Part shown: positions 1-6,377 of the stretch, piece by piece
Position numbering within the stretch: position 1 is the stretch's first letter
Layout: every line of letters starts with the position of its first letter
Assembly (NCBI GenBank): GCA_905236605.1
Contig: CAJORD010000200.1
Coordinates: 1 to 9,972 of the forward strand
Direction: 5' to 3'
Origin: an uncultured Synergistales bacterium
GTDB lineage: Bacteria; Synergistota; Synergistia; Synergistales; Aminobacteriaceae
Length of the DNA: 9,972 nt
Position numbers and translations under genes: made by a program
The notes under the pieces: generated by a model
Databases searched by the model: none
What the model saw: the letters and a program-made list of their open reading frames with translations, nothing else
What the model was told of the DNA's origin: nothing

Positions 1-2
1 AG

Positions 3-968
3 ATCGATGACCCTGACAAATACGACCGAATCATGATGGGCCTTCGTAAACATAATCTCGATGGCTTGTTAATCTCCGGCGGCGATGATACTGGTAGCGT
101 AGTCGTGGACTTGTCAGAACACGGAATCCCTTGTGTACACGCCCCTAAAACTATGGACCTTGATTTACAGACTTATTCAGTCGGCGGAGACTCAGCTATC
201 AACAAAATCGCTACAATCGTTGATGACCTCAAAACAACAGGCACGACTCACAACCGCATCATGGTTATCGAAGTCTTCGGACGTTACGCCGGACACACTG
301 CTTTCAGAGGCGGCATCGCGGCTGACGCGGACTGCATTTTGATTCCTGAAGTTCCCGTTGACTTCAACGCCGTTTACGCTCACTTGAAACATTATTATAT
401 TAGAAGAATCTTAAATTCTGACGTTCACGCTGGAACTTACACAATCGTTGTAGCCGAAGGCGTCAGAGGCGAAGACGGTCAGTTATTCTCCGACGGCGGC
501 GGCAAAGCCAATGACTCATTCGGACACCCGAAACTCGCAGGCGCAGGACGTTTCGTCAAAGAGACCCTCGAAAACATGATGAAACAGGACCCGGAGATTA
601 AACAGTTTATGAAAACTTCCGGAATGTATGTCCCAGGTGTGTTTGAAATTCCAGAAATTCGCGAAGTCATTCCGAGCCATATCGTAAGAAGCGGAGCAAC
701 GGCAGCTTATGATGTCAACTTCGGGAAACAGATCGGCGCAGCGGCGGTCATTCTTCTTGACGAAGGAGTCAGCGGCGTTACGGTTGTTAAGATGTACGAC
801 GGCAAGATTCGTTACATGCCGACGGCCGAAGCCATTGCTCAGAGATTCGTCGGACTTGAGACTGTGGCATTCTATGAACAAATGGACGTTTGCTTCGGGC
901 GTTATCGTCAGAAATATGAACCGAAGCTCGAAGAAGTTCACGGAGCTGTCGAAAGACTTTACAGCTAA
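3..968 (+). CDS. Phosphofructokinase, PPi-type residues, 5'-truncated by window edge
   Basis: This is the C-terminal part of a phosphofructokinase, which phosphorylates fructose 6-phosphate in glycolysis. The frame is open from base 3, so the ATG at 33 is internal. The nucleotide loop reads GGDDT (residues 17-21 counted from that ATG), and PKTMDLD follows at 38-44 with catalytic Asp42. VFGRYAG (82-88) and PEVP (105-108) match the family substrate loops. Asp after GG and Lys in PKT are the residues that mark pyrophosphate-dependent enzymes; ATP enzymes have Gly at both places. About 290 residues follow the GGDDT loop, far more than in E. coli PfkA, so the full protein should be near 400 residues, like the long group III enzymes. 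One oddity is Leu where Asn is usual in TIDND. An intrinsic terminator follows the stop codon. Family is secure; the PPi donor is inferred from residues. Confidence 0.93.
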   Translation: MDDPDKYDRIMMGLRKHNLDGLLISGGDDTGSVVVDLSEHGIPCVHAPKTMDLDLQTYSVGGDSAINKIATIVDDLKTTGTTHNRIMVIEVFGRYAGHTAFRGGIAADADCILIPEVPVDFNAVYAHLKHYYIRRILNSDVHAGTYTIVVAEGVRGEDGQLFSDGGGKANDSFGHPKLAGAGRFVKETLENMMKQDPEIKQFMKTSGMYVPGVFEIPEIREVIPSHIVRSGATAAYDVNFGKQIGAAAVILLDEGVSGVTVVKMYDGKIRYMPTAEAIAQRFVGLETVAFYEQMDVCFGRYRQKYEPKLEEVHGAVERLYS

Positions 969-1003
969 GTTAGAAATTAGAAGTGAGGAGTTAGAAATTA
1001 ATT
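969..1003 (+). repeat. RTTAGRA heptad repeat, copy A (five units)
   Basis: Tandem 7-bp units are GTTAGAA (969-975), ATTAGAA (976-982), GTGAGGA (983-989), GTTAGAA (990-996) and ATTAATT (997-1003). The array begins on the base after the phosphofructokinase stop codon. An 11-bp exact direct repeat, GTTAGAAATTA, lies at 969-979 and 990-1000. The right half forms the 5' arm of the terminator at 985-1023. Related copies lie at 1507, 4591 and 6695. Confidence 0.7.
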
Positions 1004-1023
1004 TTTCTGGCTCCTCTTTATTT
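985..1023 (+). terminator. Intrinsic terminator after phosphofructokinase
   Basis: Bases 985-997 (GAGGAGTTAGAAA) pair with 1004-1016 (TTTCTGGCTCCTC) in an uninterrupted 13-bp stem with two adjacent U-G wobbles. The loop is 6 nt (998-1003) and TTTATTT follows at 1017-1023. This is a good Rho-independent terminator for the + strand. Its 5' arm consists of heptad repeat sequence. It ends only 26 nt before the DUF1810 start codon. Confidence 0.78.
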
Positions 1024-1049
1024 ATGAAGCGATAGAAGGGAATTTATTA

Positions 1050-1499
1050 ATGTATAAGTTGGAACGTTTTATAAAAGCACAAGATGAAAGTCCATATGAA
1101 AATTATGAGCGAGCTTTGAGCGAGATGCGCGCCGGTAAAAAACAGAGCCATTGGATTTGGTATATTTTTCCACAGCTTAAAAATTTAGGTCGAAGTGATA
1201 AAGCTAAGTATTACGGCATCGAAAATCTTGACGAAGCAAAAGATTATTTAGCTCACCCTGTTCTTAGCAAAAGATTAATTGAGATTTCAGAAGCAATTTT
1301 GAAACTTTCAAAAAATAATCCTGTGTCCCTCATGAACGGATTAACTGACGCGACAAAATTAAAATCTTGCATGACGTTGTTCGCTTATGCTTCAGGTGAT
1401 AAAGATTCGGTCTTTTGTCGAGTGCTTGAAAAATTTTTTGACGCTCAAATCGACGAAAAAACTATGAGCATTATCGAGCATGAAGGACACGAGGATTAA
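1050..1499 (+). CDS. DUF1810 family protein
   Basis: A 149-residue soluble protein that matches the DUF1810 family along nearly its whole length. Recognisable blocks are LERFIKAQ (4-11), the signature SHWIWYIFPQLKNLG (33-47), a YYGI / EAKDYLAHPVL stretch in the 50s-70s, and DATKLKSCMTLFAYA (100-114). The biochemical role of the family is not established, so none is assigned here. The ATG is preceded by AGAAGGG (1034-1040) at 9 nt, an adequate SD. The gene begins 26 nt after the phosphofructokinase terminator, leaving little room for a promoter of its own; it may depend on readthrough. It ends 9 nt before the stop codon of the convergent exported-protein gene. Confidence 0.88.
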   Translation: MYKLERFIKAQDESPYENYERALSEMRAGKKQSHWIWYIFPQLKNLGRSDKAKYYGIENLDEAKDYLAHPVLSKRLIEISEAILKLSKNNPVSLMNGLTDATKLKSCMTLFAYASGDKDSVFCRVLEKFFDAQIDEKTMSIIEHEGHED

Positions 1500-1506
1500 T
1501 TTTTAA

Positions 1507-1527
1507 CCCTAACTCCTGTTTTTTAAC
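1507..1527 (-). repeat. RTTAGRA heptad repeat, copy B (three units, inside a gene end)
   Basis: Read on the minus strand the units are GTTAAAA (1527-1521), AACAGGA (1520-1514) and GTTAGGG (1513-1507). The last unit contains the TAG stop (1511-1509) of the exported-protein gene, so the final residues KLKNRS and the stop are encoded by repeat-like sequence. The array fills the join between two convergent genes. Confidence 0.55.
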
Positions 1528-2252
1528 TTGCCTTTATTTTTGGGAGTTTTAATTTTATCGTCATGCTTAAAAAGTTCTTTCATTGACGCTTTCACGAGAT
1601 TTTCAACGACCTTCATAACCGGCCCGCCTTGATACTCGCGATAAATCGAACCTTTAGCCGCCGCGACGTGATCGCCTTCGGGGTCGGACGTCAAGAAAAT
1701 TTTGGGCTCAACGTTCGTGCTTAAATATGTAACGTCATGAGCCGGGATAATTTCAGTTTTTTCTTCCGGGATTCGCAGCGTCTCAATGATTCTTCCGTTT
1801 TTGTCACGCTTCTCAATTTCTTTATATTCCGTGTAAGTTCGAGTTTGTTCGGACACATGCTGCGTAACAAAATTTTGCGCCAAGCTCGCCTTTATGAAAA
1901 CGCTGTAGCCCATTTCCGAAGCAGCTTTAAAAAATTCTGCACCGTCGGGAATTTTTTCGCCGTAAATAAATTTCATGTCTTCTTTCAAATCTTCAAGGCT
2001 CTTCACAGTGAGCTTGCCTTTGCCCATTGACGCGGCTATACCGTCAGCGGCCCACGAAATTATTTGAGCGTTCTGTTGCTTTTCTGGCATTAGAGAGCTC
2101 TTGGCCTCAAGTTTTGAATCAAAAGGCATGATGAAAATTTTTTTAATCCCCGAAAAATTTAATGAAGAGTCTTGCCACACTTCGACTTCAGCCGCATACG
2201 CCGCGCATGATAATGCAATGAAGCACGCAAATAACAAAAAAATTTTTTTCAT
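1509..2252 (-). CDS. Exported protein of unknown function
   Basis: A 247-residue protein that I do not recognise as a named family. It has a clear Sec signal peptide: MKK, a hydrophobic core (residues 4-18), and an AYA signal-peptidase I site ending at residue 20. A Cys at 16 is present, but its context (I-A-L-S-C) is a poor lipobox, so a periplasmic or secreted protein is favoured over a lipoprotein. The mature start has a strand GIKKIFIMPF (35-44), reminiscent of the N-terminal strand of small envelope proteins of the DUF4136/GNA1162 kind; this is only a resemblance. The middle is charged, and the tail (about 233-247) is very basic. The SD (GGAG, 9 nt spacer) lies in the last codons of the antiporter gene, so the two genes are probably translated together. 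Confidence 0.8.
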   Translation of the reverse strand: MKKIFLLFACFIALSCAAYAAEVEVWQDSSLNFSGIKKIFIMPFDSKLEAKSSLMPEKQQNAQIISWAADGIAASMGKGKLTVKSLEDLKEDMKFIYGEKIPDGAEFFKAASEMGYSVFIKASLAQNFVTQHVSEQTRTYTEYKEIEKRDKNGRIIETLRIPEEKTEIIPAHDVTYLSTNVEPKIFLTSDPEGDHVAAAKGSIYREYQGGPVMKVVENLVKASMKELFKHDDKIKTPKNKGKLKNRS

Positions 2253-2258
2253 GATGTC

Positions 2259-3569
2259 TTACTCCATTGAACGATTTGACAAAAGCATTCTTCTGCGGAA
2301 ATAAAGATCTTCTTCGATTTCGTCGGCCTGTTCTTCGACCATGAACTTATCTTCAAAGACTGAATCGCCCGCGTCGTCTTCTTGACCTTTAAACGCAGTC
2401 TTTAATACTATCGGCGTTATGATTGTACACACGATTATCATTATAATAATCGGCCCGAGATAATCTTCGCTGATTAAGTTCATCGAAACGCCTTTGCCAG
2501 CAACGATAAGCGCAACCTCTCCACGACATACCATGCCCAAGCCTATTTGATAGCTCTGTCGATTTTTGAAGCCTGAAATTTTTGCACCGATTCCGCAGCC
2601 GCCAAGTTTTGAAATTACACTGACGATTACAAGCGCGACTGTGAAGAACACGAGATTATAACTCATCGCCGGAAGCGTTACTTCGAGTCCAATATTAGCA
2701 AAGAAGATCGGTGTTAATAAAAGATAAGCTATCGTATCGAACTTGCTCGCGATATATTGGCCCTTGGGTGAAATTGAGATTATCATTCCCGCAGCGAAGG
2801 CGCCTATTATGTCCGCGACTCCGAAAAGAACTTCCGCTGCCCACGCCATGAACAAGCAAAACGCAAAGCCCATGACTGGATAACGTCGCAGATTTCTAGC
2901 TGCCTGAATACGATCCGACAAGACCATATAATGATAATAAATAAATCCTGACACAGCCACGAATACAAAGAAGCCGATAATTTTCGCTAGCACTAGCATC
3001 AAATTAACTTCTTCGCCGGCCATTCCCGTTATCAAAGTCAAACAGACTAAGCCTAAAATATCGTCTATCAACGCCGCCGCTAATATCGTGTTGCCAACCT
3101 TCGTTGACATTTTGCCGAGTTCTTTCAACGTCTCGACAGTGATCGACACTGAAGTAGCCGTTAAAACAGCGCCGACAAAAATTGCGGATTCAAACGTCGC
3201 GTTCTTGTCGAAAATGTACATCAACGCCGCTCCCATTCCTAAGGGAACGATAACGCCAGAGAGCGCTACGGCAAAGCCAGATTTACCCGCGGCCTTTAAT
3301 TCTTCGAGGTTCGTTTCCATTCCCGCGCTGAACATAATCACTATAACGCCAAGTTCAGCAAGTCGGCTAAGGAGCTGCGAAGGCATCAGACAAAACTGAA
3401 AACCTAAAAATTTCGTCGTCAATACTCCAAGCACAGCCGGCCCAAAAAATAATCCCGCCATCAACGCGCCAACAACTTGCGGAAGCTGCGCACGCCGTGA
3501 GATTATGCTGAAAATTTTTGTTGACATTAAGATTACGCACAGGCTAAGTAAATAATTGTAGCCTTCCAA
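2259..3569 (-). CDS. CPA2-family Na+/H+ (cation:proton) antiporter
   Basis: A 436-residue inner-membrane protein with about 12-13 hydrophobic segments, of the monovalent cation:proton antiporter-2 family (NapA/KefB-like membrane domain). LPQVVGALMAGLFFGPAVLG (29-48) is the typical first repeat. TATS (137-140) is the unwound-helix region. Paired aspartates in LIDDILGL (Asp169, Asp170) are the ion-binding pair of electrogenic exchangers such as NapA. RGEVALI (349-355) matches the conserved late helix. The protein ends in an acidic tail (about 397-421) with no TrkA-N (Rossmann) domain, unlike full-length KefB/KefC. The start is TTG: an in-frame TGA lies at 3590-3588 and AAGGAAG (3587-3581) sits 11 nt upstream. 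The next Met (15) would remove much of the first helix. It lies 26 nt after the ribokinase-like gene and 6 nt before the exported-protein gene. The transported ion is inferred. Confidence 0.93.
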   Translation of the reverse strand: MEGYNYLLSLCVILMSTKIFSIISRRAQLPQVVGALMAGLFFGPAVLGVLTTKFLGFQFCLMPSQLLSRLAELGVIVIMFSAGMETNLEELKAAGKSGFAVALSGVIVPLGMGAALMYIFDKNATFESAIFVGAVLTATSVSITVETLKELGKMSTKVGNTILAAALIDDILGLVCLTLITGMAGEEVNLMLVLAKIIGFFVFVAVSGFIYYHYMVLSDRIQAARNLRRYPVMGFAFCLFMAWAAEVLFGVADIIGAFAAGMIISISPKGQYIASKFDTIAYLLLTPIFFANIGLEVTLPAMSYNLVFFTVALVIVSVISKLGGCGIGAKISGFKNRQSYQIGLGMVCRGEVALIVAGKGVSMNLISEDYLGPIIIMIIVCTIITPIVLKTAFKGQEDDAGDSVFEDKFMVEEQADEIEEDLYFRRRMLLSNRSME

Positions 3570-3580
3570 TTTATAATTTA

Positions 3581-3587
3581 CTTCCTT
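3581..3587 (-). promoter_or_regulatory. SD sequence supporting antiporter TTG start
   Basis: The minus strand reads AAGGAAG, 11 nt before the TTG at 3569-3567. There is no ATG or GTG in frame between the upstream TGA (3590-3588) and this TTG. Confidence 0.6.
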
Positions 3588-3595
3588 TCAATTTT

Positions 3596-4534
3596 TTAAT
3601 TCTCGTAATCATCTCCGGACGCCTCGCCGAGCAATGCACCGACTTGATGTCGCCATGGCAATGACGGGTGTGCGCCGATCTTCGTACATGCAAGAGCACC
3701 ACACGCCGAACCAAATCGCGCAGCGCGTCTTAACGGTCGTCCTTCGCCTAACGCTACGCAGAACCCCGCACAGAAAGCGTCCCTAGCGCCAGTGTTATCG
3801 ACGGAACGAATATTGAAAGCGTCAAACGAGAAAGACTCGCCGCCATTTTCAAAAATCATTCCGCCCTTCGCGCTTCTCGTTACGACAAGACAGCCAACGC
3901 CACGCGCAAGAATTTCATGCGACATTGATTCTATTTTGCCTTTGGGATTTTTATTTCTAGCGTAGAAGCTCAAAGCTTTTTCATTTAATATCAAGTAATC
4001 AATATTCTTCCATGCGTCATCAGGAAGTGAGAAAGGAGGCTCGGCCGATAAAAAAGTCTTGCAGCCTGTCTGCCTTGCGAGTTTCAAACCTGCTACTACT
4101 GTTCCGGTTGGACTTTCCATTTGAAATAGAGCCGAATCTGAAGACTCAAAAATTTTTTTAGCGTCGTAGATGTCTTTTTCGTCGAGCAAGGCGTTAGCGC
4201 CCTGTGCTATCACGATCGAGTTTTCGCCTTCGTCAGTTACGGTTATGACAGCCGTACCTGTAGCAAGTTCTCGGCGAGTCTGTAAGTGGGAACAGTCGAC
4301 GCCGTTTTCACTTAGAACGGAACGAAGCCGCCGCCCAAAATCGTCATCTCCTACGCAACCGATCATATGTGAACGTGCGTTAAGTCTTGCGACTTCGAGG
4401 GCTTGATTAGAACCTTTGCCGCCTCCGGCCATACCGAACGGGCCGCCTACTATTGTTTCGCCTTTTTGTGGACAATGTGATGCGCGTATAACGAGGTCAA
4501 TATTGAGTGAACCTACTATCGTAACTGCTGACAA
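3596..4534 (-). CDS. Ribokinase-like PfkB-family sugar kinase with altered active-site motifs
   Basis: A 312-residue cytoplasmic carbohydrate kinase of the PfkB/ribokinase family, predicted to phosphorylate a sugar or nucleoside with ATP. The sugar-site motifs are intact: GSLNIDLV (8-15), GGGKGSNQA (37-45) and QMES (138-141, with the substrate-contacting Glu140). The phosphoryl-transfer end deviates. The usual D-T-x-G-A-G-D is DNTGARD (246-252), keeping the catalytic-base Asp252 but with Arg251 in the anion-hole Gly position. The NxxE motif is NEKA (184-187), lacking its Glu. It may prefer an unusual substrate or be weakly active. The start is TTG, set by a full AAGGAGG at 7 nt. It is first in a leftward unit with the antiporter and the exported protein. 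Family is sure; substrate unknown, so no rbsK symbol is given. Confidence 0.88.
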   Translation of the reverse strand: MSAVTIVGSLNIDLVIRASHCPQKGETIVGGPFGMAGGGKGSNQALEVARLNARSHMIGCVGDDDFGRRLRSVLSENGVDCSHLQTRRELATGTAVITVTDEGENSIVIAQGANALLDEKDIYDAKKIFESSDSALFQMESPTGTVVAGLKLARQTGCKTFLSAEPPFSLPDDAWKNIDYLILNEKALSFYARNKNPKGKIESMSHEILARGVGCLVVTRSAKGGMIFENGGESFSFDAFNIRSVDNTGARDAFCAGFCVALGEGRPLRRAARFGSACGALACTKIGAHPSLPWRHQVGALLGEASGDDYEN

Positions 4535-4541
4535 ACTTTAG

Positions 4542-4548
4542 CCTCCTT
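4542..4548 (-). promoter_or_regulatory. Strong SD fixing the ribokinase-like TTG start
   Basis: The minus strand reads AAGGAGG, a full anti-16S match, 7 nt before the TTG at 4534-4532. No ATG or GTG is placed as well. Confidence 0.8.
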
Positions 4549-4562
4549 GAAAATTTCCACGT

Positions 4563-4591
4563 ATGATAGCACAAAGAAAGGCAAGTATGAA
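4563..4591 (-). promoter_or_regulatory. Extended -10 promoter for the ribokinase-antiporter unit
   Basis: On the minus strand TGCTATCAT (4571-4563) is an extended -10 with five of six bases of TATAAT. A weak -35, TTCATA (4591-4586), lies 17 bp upstream. Transcription would start near 4556, giving a leader of about 20 nt. The -35 abuts heptad repeat copy C. Confidence 0.55.
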
Positions 4592-4625
4592 TTAGAAAGT
4601 AGGAGTTAGGAAGTAAAAATTAAAT
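4591..4625 (+). repeat. RTTAGRA heptad repeat, copy C (five units)
   Basis: Units are ATTAGAA (4591-4597), AGTAGGA (4598-4604), GTTAGGA (4605-4611), AGTAAAA (4612-4618) and ATTAAAT (4619-4625). The dapF stop codon (4622-4620, minus) lies inside the last unit. The array fills the space between the end of dapF and the promoter of the ribokinase-like gene. Confidence 0.68.
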
Positions 4626-5447
4626 TTCGCCTGAAAAGATTTCGACAGCTGGGCCGGTCATGAAGCATTGAGAATCTTTGATTTCAATTTTCAAATCTCC
4701 TCCGCGAAGATGAACGAGAACTTTTGAATTTAATTTCCCGGCTTTGAATCCCGCGAATGCCGCCGCGGTTGCTCCAGTCCCGCAAGCCATCGTTTCACCG
4801 CTGCCGCGTTCAAAGACTCTCATTTTAATTTCGTCGCGTGAGATTATTTCAATAAATTCTGAATTAACTCGTTCGGGGAAGCGTTTGTGAGTTTCAAATT
4901 TTGAACCTTCGAGATTAAATTTTGAGTCCGGCCATGAAAAAATATTTTTGATTTCGGGATTGTCTTCAAGAAAATAAACCGCGTGAGGATTTCCGACATT
5001 AACACCGACAAATTTTAATTTCATGTCGTCGATTTTAATTTCTTCGGGGATTTCGCTAGTGATTTTTGCTTGTCCCATATCGACAGTCGCAGCGATGACT
5101 TTTTCATTTTGAATCTCGAGCGAAATTTTTTTTATGCCTGCGGGAGTGTCGATTGAAGTTTCGCGCTTGGCCTTTGAGATTATTCCGTGGTCATAAATAT
5201 ATTTAGCGACGCAGCGAATACCGTTGCCGCACATTGAAGCCTTTGAGCCGTCAGCGTTATAAAGCTGCATAAAAGCGTCGGACTTATCATTAACCGGCGG
5301 CAAAATTAAAATTAAACCGTCCGCACCGATTCCGAAGTGTCTGTCTGAAAGTTTAATCGCGAGTTCTTCGGGATTGTCTACACGCTCTTCAAAGCAATTT
5401 ACGTATATGTAATCATTTCCGCAGCCCTGCATTTTTGTGAAACGCAT
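4620..5447 (-). CDS. dapF: Diaminopimelate epimerase
   Basis: A 275-residue cytoplasmic enzyme of normal length for DapF, converting LL- to meso-diaminopimelate for lysine and peptidoglycan. It needs no cofactor and uses a two-cysteine mechanism. Both cysteines are present in their signatures: Cys73 in MCGNGIRC (72-79) and Cys222 in MACGTGATA (220-228). MQGCGNDYIYV (6-16), GIGADG (39-44), YNADGS (63-68) and GNPHAV (152-157) are further family blocks. The ATG is fixed by family alignment and by a TGA immediately before it in frame. The SD is poor (AGAAGG about 13 nt away). An intrinsic terminator for the upstream hydrolase ends only about 20 nt before the start, so dapF must be read from a promoter inside the hydrolase gene or by readthrough. 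Identification is secure. Confidence 0.97.
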   Translation of the reverse strand: MRFTKMQGCGNDYIYVNCFEERVDNPEELAIKLSDRHFGIGADGLILILPPVNDKSDAFMQLYNADGSKASMCGNGIRCVAKYIYDHGIISKAKRETSIDTPAGIKKISLEIQNEKVIAATVDMGQAKITSEIPEEIKIDDMKLKFVGVNVGNPHAVYFLEDNPEIKNIFSWPDSKFNLEGSKFETHKRFPERVNSEFIEIISRDEIKMRVFERGSGETMACGTGATAAAFAGFKAGKLNSKVLVHLRGGDLKIEIKDSQCFMTGPAVEIFSGEI

Positions 5448-5466
5448 TCAAAATCATCTGCCTTCT

Positions 5467-5497
5467 AAAAAATAAGAGGGGTCTTACGAAAACCCCT
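5467..5497 (-). terminator. Intrinsic terminator after the exported hydrolase
   Basis: On the minus strand AGGGGT (5497-5492) pairs with ACCCCT (5482-5477) around a 9-nt loop, and a T-rich run (5475-5467) follows. The hairpin begins 7 nt after the hydrolase stop codon and ends directly in front of dapF. Confidence 0.72.
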
Positions 5498-5501
5498 GCT
5501 T

Positions 5502-5530
5502 AAATTATTTCATCATTCCGATTTTTTCAA
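5502..5530 (-). promoter_or_regulatory. Possible dapF promoter inside the hydrolase 3' end
   Basis: Minus strand TTGAAA (5530-5525; five of six bases of the -35 consensus), a 17-bp spacer, then TAATTT (5507-5502; a weak -10). The transcript would start at the edge of the terminator hairpin. This is tentative. Confidence 0.22.
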
Positions 5531-6362
5531 GATATTCATCAATAAATTCGATTGCTTGTTTCAAAGCGTCGCCCGTAAAACCGTGTTCGCCGTCCTTTAT
5601 CACTTTTAATTCGGCGTCGCTGTAAGTTTTGGCCGCACGTTCTGAATATGAAAGCGGGACGATATTATCTTTATCGCCGTGAAGAATTAGCGCGGGCTTT
5701 GTATATTTTTTCATATCCTCGTAAACGTCGTAGTCCCACATGTCGCGAACGTAAATCGGACTTACGTCGAGCCAGCCATTGTAGCTATACACTTCGGGGC
5801 ATTCATCAACGCTCTTGAATTTTTTGTGAAGATCATCGTTAATCACAAGCGCAGGATAAAGAAGAATCAGCGCGTTTAATTCGTCTACGTGGCGTGAAGA
5901 CGTTACGACAGAAACAGCACCGCCCTGACTTCCGCCAATGATTCCGATTTTATTAACGTCGGCAAAAGGCCAAGTCTTCGCGACTTCAAGAACGCTTTCT
6001 AAATCTTTTACTTCAGTCATTACGGACATCTCTGTAGTTTTGCCGTCGCTCTTGCTCTGCGGGCCGCCGCCTGCAAAATCGAAAGTGTAAAGCGCGATTC
6101 CCCTTGATGCTAAGTGTTCGCCATAATTCGGCCAGCCCCACAAATAATTCATTCCGAGTTCATGAGCCGCGATTAATAACGGAACTTTCTTATCCGTCTC
6201 TGGGACATAAAGCAGGCCGCGAAGAGTCTTTCCTGTCGAAGAGTTCACGACGTTCATATTAACAACTCTGTATGCAAAAGTTTTATGTTCTTCTGCACAA
6301 ACAACATTTGCCAATAATGCCAAAGCACTAAGCATTGACAACACTAAAAAAATTTTACGCAA
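5505..6362 (-). CDS. Exported alpha/beta hydrolase (esterase-like)
   Basis: A 285-residue secreted or periplasmic serine hydrolase. The signal peptide is residues 1-23, with core FLVLSMLSALALLANVV and cleavage after VCA. The alpha/beta-hydrolase body follows: oxyanion region AAHELG (65-70), nucleophile elbow GGSQGG with Ser145 (143-148), acid HGDKDNIVP with probable Asp232 (228-236), and GEHGF with His260. This order and spacing resemble the Hydrolase_4 / feruloyl (cinnamoyl) esterase group, so an ester of a plant phenolic or small acyl substrate is plausible but unproven. A dipeptidyl-peptidase-like activity is an alternative. The start is TTG: a TAG lies directly upstream in frame, and AGGAGG is 9 nt away (6377-6372). 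Starting at Met10 would destroy the signal peptide. An extended -10 lies at 6408-6400, and a terminator follows the gene. Confidence 0.88.
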   Translation of the reverse strand: MRKIFLVLSMLSALALLANVVCAEEHKTFAYRVVNMNVVNSSTGKTLRGLLYVPETDKKVPLLIAAHELGMNYLWGWPNYGEHLASRGIALYTFDFAGGGPQSKSDGKTTEMSVMTEVKDLESVLEVAKTWPFADVNKIGIIGGSQGGAVSVVTSSRHVDELNALILLYPALVINDDLHKKFKSVDECPEVYSYNGWLDVSPIYVRDMWDYDVYEDMKKYTKPALILHGDKDNIVPLSYSERAAKTYSDAELKVIKDGEHGFTGDALKQAIEFIDEYLEKIGMMK

Positions 6363-6371
6363 CTAGCTGCG

Positions 6372-6377
6372 CCTCCT
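6372..6377 (-). promoter_or_regulatory. Strong SD fixing the hydrolase TTG start
   Basis: Minus strand AGGAGG lies 9 nt before TTG (6362-6360), while TAG (6365-6363) directly precedes the TTG in frame. The start therefore cannot lie further upstream. Confidence 0.75.

Noticed and set aside
516..941. 141-codon minus-strand ORF opposite the phosphofructokinase gene
   Set aside because: It lies wholly antisense to a well-matched conserved gene, has no recognisable domain, and follows from the codon bias of the real frame.
709..1035. 108-codon plus-strand ORF running past the phosphofructokinase stop
   Set aside because: It is an alternate frame of the same gene, crosses the terminator hairpin, and its product is low-complexity and resembles no family.
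1450..1499. Terminator for the leftward unit inside the DUF1810 3' end
   Set aside because: ATGCTC occurs twice as a direct, not inverted, repeat, so it does not form a hairpin.
2204..2252. Lipobox in the exported protein
   Set aside because: The residues before Cys16 are I-A-L-S; the -3 position is Ala rather than Leu/Val/Ile, and a clean AYA signal-peptidase I site follows.
2259..3569. Glutathione-gated K+ efflux protein KefB/KefC
   Set aside because: The protein ends after the membrane domain with a short acidic tail; no TrkA-N nucleotide-binding domain is present.
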